A DNA stretch of 64,000 nt from Apostichopus japonicus. Lineage: Eukaryota; Echinodermata; Holothuroidea; Aspidochirotida; Stichopodidae. The notes under the pieces were generated by a model that was not told where the DNA came from, ran no database searches, and saw only the letters and a program-made list of their open reading frames with translations. This document shows positions 57,666 to 64,000 of this stretch, one piece after another. The stretch spans positions 8,279,501 through 8,343,500 of the forward strand of contig NC_092576.1 in assembly GCF_037975245.1 (NCBI RefSeq). Direction: 5' to 3'. A program made the translations under genes and the position numbers. Numbering within the stretch: the first letter of the stretch is position 1; every line of letters begins with the position of its first letter.

Positions 57666-59269
57666 AAAGACGGGATATTTGTCTCATAAGTGGACTCAAG
57701 AGAGAAAAATGTTTGCTTGTTTTGTAGTGTACCTTTCCGTCTAATGTTTGGTTTCCTTTTTTTATCATTTATCTATCTAATTGATAGTATCTGTATTATC
57801 CGTTCAGCCTCATTTATCGTCTTGTAATTTTGTTTTTCAAATATATCCTTGAGTGGCAGGTGTTGACCAGTACGTCAATAAGCTGATAAGGTGGTTTGAT
57901 TGTTTTTCTCTAGAATAAAATTATGGAACAGTAAGACTTGTCTTGGTGATAAATTACCTGATGAAGCATATCGCTCTTAATGAAACTCATCATCTGGCTA
58001 GAACGTAGGAAGATGTATATTGATGTTTTCATCAAGAAACATCAACTCTGAACTCTGTACTTTCTATAAAAACAAACATCGATGGAAATATAGCTAATTG
58101 TTAGATAAAGAGTTAGTTACGGACTCTAGCGGAATCAAATCAAATACAGTTAAATGATGTTTTGCACTATTACCCCCTCCCCCAAACACACACACCTGAC
58201 AACTTACTAGAAATGCCAGTTGTTATACTTTGCAATACATTTTGAAGATAGTAACATGAATCTTCAAAGCAGTTGATGAGTAATTAATTTCCTTTCGTTG
58301 ACTTTTCAGTTAAGCGAGGAACAAAGCGCCATTGTTTGTGGTACCTTGCTACATCCTCGCATCTGTCTGTGTTGACGTCCAGACGTTTTATATCGCCCTT
58401 GCAAATATCTTCGTGGGGCAGGTGGGGTAGTTAGTGCTGTCCAATGCTCCTCTTTCCAACTAAAAATGAGAAAAACAGGATCTCGTTGGGAATCTACTAT
58501 CCTCCCTTCTGCATATGTGACCAGACCAGAGCAGGCTATGTCAGCCTGAGCAATATGTACATTGGGAGTTTTGTGAGAGTTTGGAACATTCTCTCTCCAG
58601 GTAAAGCCTATGATTCGTCGCACGCAGCGTGGGTATAGAAACTATTCCCCTTGTCGTCTTGTATGTTCTACATTGCCTAAGCTTCACTAATGTATTGGAG
58701 AGTACTGATGATTTAGGCAAACTGCCATATTGGTCTTGATTGCAATTAATTTGAATTTCTCTCTAGTATTCTGCGTAGTATTCATATTTATGAATTAGCC
58801 TACAAAGTTTGCTTAGTTCAGTACATATATCGACTAAAATGGAAGTAAAGGTAATATGTAAATGATTTAGCCATTATTTTTCATTTAATGGACAAAGGCT
58901 CTTTTCTCGGTGCAAGCATGTCTTCTTTTATCCTTCCAGCAAACTAAAGATTAACAAGTGCTTTTATGGTTTAACATGGTTTCCTTTGTTCATGTAAATA
59001 TTGAAGACAAGATCTTTCTGAACTAGCACATACATTGAGAAATACCAAAGAGCTATAACAATCTTCGGAGATCTGAAAACAGAATATATAACCAATTCAA
59101 GGCACTGCTAGGAGCCAGATACTTAGATAAAGATCCAAGGCACTGTTAGGACAGATGTGACCGCGCCATCTGCCAAATATCTCTATTGCTGTTAAGATCA
59201 GTGGGGAAAACCATGGGTCACTAGGTCAGTTGCGGAAGCGAAACATATCAAGTTTTCATATTTGCTGTT
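57666..59269 (-). repeat. Inter-unit spacer block before G (LINE family 1)
   Basis: Matches 48481-50399 without the MITE, so it is the empty-site reference. The LINE C-terminus on the minus strand is at about 58220-58720. Confidence 0.7.
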
Positions 59270-60047
59270 GTAACATGGGATTTGTATATGAAGCAAAATC
59301 ATCCAGTTTTGTCGCTAAGAAATATTTGATATTTTATTGACACTTTACACACGAAACAAAACTGTGATACATTGCGACTTCAGGAAAATAACAGCAAAAA
59401 AGACGGTTATCTCGTCATTTAATGACCCAAGGGTTACCTGCATACGATACCCATTCGCCGTGCATTATTCATAACAGTGCAATAGTCTTTCATGATAAGA
59501 ATGAAGATTACTTTGTAGATTGTCGTGCACAGTTACAGTTTAACATAGTAGAGACATGCGCAGAAGAGTAAACATTGAAAATAAAACATTGGTTGTACGA
59601 TATAAAGTATACGTCATGTATAATTACATGAACCACAATACTTGCAGTAGGAAGTTAAAGAAAAGACGTTTAACAATACAAACAAACCGGATGGATACAC
59701 TGCAAATATGATTTCATTCATATAGAAACTTGTTCACATATAATTAATTTGACATTGCAACGCTATTCACTTCTCAAATCGTGTCATACTTTAATTTAAT
59801 ATGAACTTCAAGTGGGCTTCAATTAGTTTTTTTAAAATCCACAGATATCAAAGACAGCTCATTTACTTTGCTTCATATGTAACACGAGGAGATAAACATG
59901 TTAGGTGGAGTGACATGTTCTACATAATGCATAAATCTAACATTATTTGACTTATTTAGACTTATTTAGACTTATTTGATAATTATCGTATGTAGTAGCG
60001 CTGATGCCCTTTTGTGAGAAATTCAACTGGGAAATGAAAAGGAAGTT
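59270..60047 (-). repeat. 3' flank of LRR unit G, distal part
   Basis: Matches 28919-29447 and 50400-51174. It has a small local duplication of TTATTTAGAC (about 59952-59975). Left target duplication TGAAAAGGAAGTT at 60035-60047, with the same substitution as in F. Confidence 0.7.
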
Positions 60048-60593
60048 CTTCTTCTTCAGCCGTTGTCGATCCACTGCTGGATGAAGGCCTCAGCATGATA
60101 TCTCCAACTCTCTCTCTCCCTTGCATGTGTGTACCAATTGGTTTCATTCCAGAATTTCTGTATTTCATCTCTCCATCTCTTTCTTTGCCTGCCTCTGTTC
60201 CTTTTCCCGTCAAGCCGTGTCCATACAGTGGTTAGCGTGCTCCATCTTCCATCTCCCCTTCTAGTGACATGGCCGGCCCATGTCCATTTACGATGTTTGA
60301 TTACTTCCATTATATCCTGTGCCTCTGTCTGTTCCCTTATCCACTTATTGGTTTTGTGATCTTTGTATGTTATGTTGAGCATACTCCTCTCCATGTTATG
60401 TTGTGCGGCTGCTAACTTTCTTTCCATTTTAATTGTTAGTGTCCATGTTTCTGATGCATATGTCATTGATGGGAGAATGCATTGGTCATACACTTTCCTT
60501 TTTAAGCATAATGGTAGATTGCCCTTCATGATGTGGCTGTATCTGCCAAATGCTTGCCACCCTGCTTTGATCCTCCTCCTTATTGCATTATCT
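60048..60593 (-). mobile_element. LINE insertion in unit G (family 4), best-preserved
   Basis: The 546-bp insert has one continuous frame from its truncated 5' end to the stop at 60056: GWQAFGRYSHIMKG, LCLKRKVYDQCILPSMTY, SETWTLTIKMERKLA, WAGHVTRRGDGRW, GRQRKRWRDEIQ, RESWRYHAEAFIQQW. It has no RT or endonuclease and only a GAA tail after the stop. The right duplication is at 60594-60606. Confidence 0.85.
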
Positions 60594-60847
60594 TGAAGAG
60601 GAAGTTAAATTATGATAATTTGACTTATTCCTCAACGATAATTTCTATTTGAACGAATACAAAAAGTGATAAATTCTCAACAGAACCATTATTTTCTGAA
60701 ATGAAGTTTCTTTAAAGGAGTAAACTATATGCAAATTGTGAAAGGCTCAAGAAAATAGTCCTCTTGTTATCACTAACTTTATATCATTGGTGAAACCTGG
60801 GTAGATTAGGTTAAATTGTTGACGAACAACTTTCTGTACATTTGCAG
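60594..60847 (-). repeat. 3' flank of LRR unit G, proximal part
   Basis: The poly(A) hexamer is altered here: TATAAA on the minus strand (60778-60783) where the other copies have AATAAA. Confidence 0.6.
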
Positions 60848-62368
60848 TTACGTTGGTACGTCTTCACTTATCGACACACAAACTTTTCGTACTAACCTTA
60901 AAAGTATTGGAAATAGAAACAATGTGATAATAAATAAACCGAATACTATCACCAGACCGTTTATATCATGATCAACTACTGTAGTACCACCGCTCACTGT
61001 AACAGATACAATATGAGTCAATGTTGTTTTCTCGTGATCCGTTTCGCATCTATTCAGATTTACTGAGCTAATCTTTTGATTATTGTATTCATTGGGTGTC
61101 GCACAACTAGGATAAAGTCTATCGTGAGTATAGGAAATTAATAAATAGTCTCTTAAATGAATTGCATAGCAATCGCACTTAATAGGATTATCTAAAAGGT
61201 TCAATGTTGTATATCCATGCAAGTTGTTTAAAGTGTCGACGTCAAGAAATTCGATTCGGTTTCCAGCCAAATCGAGGAACCGAAGATCGCGATTGTTATA
61301 AAAGAGGTTTGGATTAATCGACTCTATCTTATTATATTCAAGTGAAAGAGCACTTAACTTTTCATTTTGATTAAAAAGGTCTGGATCAGCAAGGTTTTTA
61401 ATAAGGTTGCCAGACAAGTTAATTTCTTCCACGTTAGGGAACTTTGAAAAGAATGGTGAAGAAATATCTTCTATGAAATTATTTTTTAGTCCAAGTTGAA
61501 CCACTGATGAAGAGTTGTTATTAAACCAATTTATTGGCAAATTTGAAATATTATTATGGCTGAAATTGACAGAACGCAGTGACGTAATTCCGTAGAAATA
61601 AGCTGAATTTAAGTTGACCAAGTAGTTATTTTCTAATACTAGATATTTTAGAGATTTATGGTAAACATATGTTCCAGTAAGAAACACTAACTCGTTGTCA
61701 TCTAAATCAAGTGATTCCAAATTTTGCAGATACTGAAGTATATTAAGGGAAAATATTGATATCTTGTTCTTGGATAAGTTTAAAGTTTTCAGCGAACTAA
61801 ATCCACGTAGTGTATCGTCTTTAACAACCACCAATCGGTTATGCGATAAATTCAGGCTTTCTACAGAAGTTAAATTTTGAAAAACATTACCAATATCAAC
61901 GATACCGTTGCTACTTAAATATAGGTTTTCCAAACTCATCATGCCTTGGAAAATTCTTGTGGGCAGTGTTTCGATATTGTTATGATATATGTAAATACTC
62001 TTCAATTTCGTCAAATTTTGAAAATATGTCGAATTAATATCATCAAGCAATAGCTTACCATTGTTAATAAAGGATAACTCTCTTAAGTTACTCAGACCGG
62101 CGAGAAACCGCCAGTCACCAGTTTGAATGAAGGTTGAATTACTATTGCTTATGACCAGAGCCGCCAATTTATGAGAGAGTTCCTTTTCAAACTGGTCGGA
62201 ACTATTTGACATAAGTTTGCTGCAAACTAGAGTATAATATAACGGACAACAGTTGGACGGGGTAGGATTCTCGCAGTCATCATATACATCCCAATATAAA
62301 CCACACGTTTTAGAACATATTTTCAAAACTAGAAATGTCAAAGTCGCGAGAATAAAGTATTGAGACAT
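60848..62368 (-). CDS. LRR transmembrane receptor, copy G
   Basis: Intact 506-codon frame; signal peptide, LRRNT (Cys22/32/40/41/49 plus Cys18), 13 LRRs, LRRCT, stalk, membrane helix and EDVPT tail as in C. The C-terminal half is the closest match to D (about 23 differences in 284 residues, against 50 between D and C); the N-terminal half differs from D at eight sites. Distinctive exposed LRR residues are N268/F269 in LRR9, K295 in LRR10 and N317 in LRR11. The CRE-like site upstream is mutated and the poly(A) signal is a variant, so expression may differ from its sisters. Probably a functional surface receptor; ligand unknown. Confidence 0.9.
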   Translation of the reverse strand: MSQYFILATLTFLVLKICSKTCGLYWDVYDDCENPTPSNCCPLYYTLVCSKLMSNSSDQFEKELSHKLAALVISNSNSTFIQTGDWRFLAGLSNLRELSFINNGKLLLDDINSTYFQNLTKLKSIYIYHNNIETLPTRIFQGMMSLENLYLSSNGIVDIGNVFQNLTSVESLNLSHNRLVVVKDDTLRGFSSLKTLNLSKNKISIFSLNILQYLQNLESLDLDDNELVFLTGTYVYHKSLKYLVLENNYLVNLNSAYFYGITSLRSVNFSHNNISNLPINWFNNNSSSVVQLGLKNNFIEDISSPFFSKFPNVEEINLSGNLIKNLADPDLFNQNEKLSALSLEYNKIESINPNLFYNNRDLRFLDLAGNRIEFLDVDTLNNLHGYTTLNLLDNPIKCDCYAIHLRDYLLISYTHDRLYPSCATPNEYNNQKISSVNLNRCETDHEKTTLTHIVSVTVSGGTTVVDHDINGLVIVFGLFIITLFLFPILLRLVRKVCVSISEDVPT

Positions 62369-62597
62369 TGTCCTTGAAAACCTTATTGGCCTTTTTGTGG
62401 CAAAAAGACAGCCCAGTAACGAAATGAGTCAAACCCGTGAGAGGGTCTGGATAAAAACTACTATAACGAACACATTGAGTGATATGATCGTCAGCAGGAA
62501 GATACCAGTCTTTGTAGGAACCTTACTTAAATTATGTGATCGTTTCTTATAAAACTTTCATACCCGTTCCTTAACGTATTCCGCGCGCGTGCCGTCG
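62369..62597 (-). promoter_or_regulatory. Candidate promoter of LRR-G
   Basis: AP-1 heptamer TGAGTCA at 62425-62431 is kept. The CRE-like site is changed to TGCCGTCG (62590-62597). Confidence 0.4.
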
Positions 62598-63645
62598 TTT
62601 CTGTTATAATTCGTTTATGACGGATATTACAATTATTGTTTGATACAAGTTTGATACATTTCTTCTGCTTTCCAAGTTACCTTTAATTTGCGGATATACA
62701 ATGCAGAGCTGTTAGGAATGAACATGTCCTCTCTGGATCGCTGTGAAGGTATTCACCCAATGAAACCAACATTTGGTAATGTAGTGATATTTAACCTTAT
62801 AGAATCAACATTGATCAACTCCAACAGTTCCTTGGAGAATTATGATAACATATATTTTAATACACAAACTCCAAATGTGTTGAAAATCGTTGGCGATCAA
62901 AAGTCGAAAATAGGAAGAGCATTCCTCCCCAAAAAGGTGTATTCATCTGGAGGTGAGGTGTAAACATCACCCGTATACACAGAACAAAGATTCTTGTTAG
63001 CACAACAGAGCGATGAATAAAGTAGCGTCGATACACCAGGACGTTGAAACTAATAAAGCTGATAAACCAGGACAGTTTTATCAAGATATTTGAAATACAT
63101 ATTTCCTCCACAAAATTATCTTGAAAAAATGTATTAGATGCATGAAAATTAATGAGGTATTTTGTCCATAGGAAAAAACTTACTTTAAGGAAATCATATG
63201 CAGTTGTAATAGTCGCATCGATACACCAGAACGGAGTTAGTATTATATACCAGGACAGTTAAGCAAAGACACTGAAATTATGTTTTCCAGAACAAATTCC
63301 TCTTTGTAATTTTTCCATCAGTTCCATGAAAGAATATATTAGCTACATTCAAGAATAGTGAAAACATTTACTTTGACACAACAAGGTTGAGATGTAAATA
63401 GCTGCGTTGATACAATAACCCTCCTAGGACTAAAGTTCACATGATCCATTAGACCGGTGCATAACACATAGAATTTTAATAGTATGTTGGATGTCGTAAA
63501 AATATTCACTTAAATCCTTCTAGTTATGGTATAAAAATGTAACACTGGTCAGTTGATGCTTCATTCTCTCCTGGTATTAAATTTATAGAAAAGGATTTAA
63601 GAATAATCAGGAGACAGCCGCAAAATCTTTCGACAACCTTACCTA
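62598..63645 (-). repeat. 5' flank of LRR unit G
   Basis: As in C, D and F but more diverged at its far end, with several small deletions after 63120. No gene. Confidence 0.75.
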
Positions 63646-64000
63646 GAGAAAAAACAACTGCCAGTAAACTGCTATGTTAAAGTTAGAGTGCCTTACTTTT
63701 GTAACCTATCAGAATCTTCTTCAGTGGCAAACTGAACGCAAACAAATACATCAAGGGACACATATGGACAGACCATTCAATTTTGACAAATTAGTAATGA
63801 ATAATAATATTAATAATGCCAAATGAATATGCAACTCTTATCAGTCAAGACGTGTTCAATCGCGCTTACAACGACAACAAATTACTAACGAAACAGATAA
63901 ATGAATGAATAAATGAAGGGTTAAAGCATGACCACTATCTAGCGGACAACACAAGAACTCCACGGTAGTGCTTAAACCAAAATATAAATAAAGATAGGAG
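63646..64000 (-). mobile_element. Decayed Penelope end and LINE start, cut by window
   Basis: Same composite as 54906-55300. The Penelope-like core (minus strand CACTGAAGAAGATTCTG) is at about 63713-63729. The window ends before the LINE C-terminus. Confidence 0.6.

Noticed and set aside
20952-62368. Toll-like receptor identity
   Set aside because: No TIR domain in any frame after the membrane helix; the tail is only about 15 residues and ends in a conserved stop.
1-64000. CRISPR arrays, operons, riboswitches
   Set aside because: The window is eukaryotic; tandem repeats seen are units of 150 bp or larger, or microsatellites.

Overview
The window is eukaryotic, AT-rich and almost certainly from a marine invertebrate animal. 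The evidence is a Penelope-like retroelement with a GIY-YIG nuclease, several families of 5'-truncated non-LTR retrotransposons, a Ty3/gypsy fragment, hAT-like MITEs, a U2 snRNA relic, long non-coding spacers, and no operon-like packing or ribosome binding sites. An echinoderm-like deuterostome is my guess; the species cannot be fixed from the sequence.

The only host protein genes I can support are a tandem family of apparently single-exon leucine-rich-repeat (LRR) receptors. The main copies all lie on the minus strand. The intact protein is 506 residues: signal peptide, Cys-rich N-cap, about 13 LRRs, Cys-rich LRRCT cap, Ser/Thr/Gly-rich stalk, one membrane helix and a tail of about 15 residues ending EDVPT. 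There is no TIR domain or other signalling domain. Copies are: A (8112-9621, pseudogene), C (20952-22472), D (30246-31766), E (41329-42849), F (51974-53499, frameshifted near its end) and G (60848-62368). There are also relics at 10128-10230, 11946-12251 (plus strand), 36290-37164 (containing a micro-inversion), 43386-43511 and 57336-57385.

Each copy sits in a larger repeat unit: a 3' flank of 1.4-2 kb, the gene with a poly(A) signal, then a 5' flank that begins with a conserved promoter-proximal segment holding an AP-1 heptamer and a CRE-like site. In C, D, F and G the 5' flank continues into a decayed Penelope 3' end and a decayed LINE C-terminus. Copies D, F and G share one LINE insertion that C, E and A lack, which orders the duplications. 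Copies A and E form a second subfamily with their own 5' flank, into which an LRR N-terminal fragment is fused. Block by block, the proteins look like mosaics. D matches C almost exactly up to about codon 222, then differs at 50 of the next 284 residues and resembles G instead.

Between the units lie mobile elements. The most striking is a near-perfect palindrome of two Penelope GIY-YIG copies (23762-26172) with a 13-bp target duplication and a compact hammerhead-like ribozyme motif in each arm. Others are a gypsy integrase fragment (17465-18620), two 350-bp hAT-like MITEs with target duplications, a 150-bp x3 tandem repeat, and two long inverted duplications. Taken together, the window reads as an actively rearranging immune-type receptor cluster in which duplication, conversion and transposons generate and destroy LRR receptor variants.
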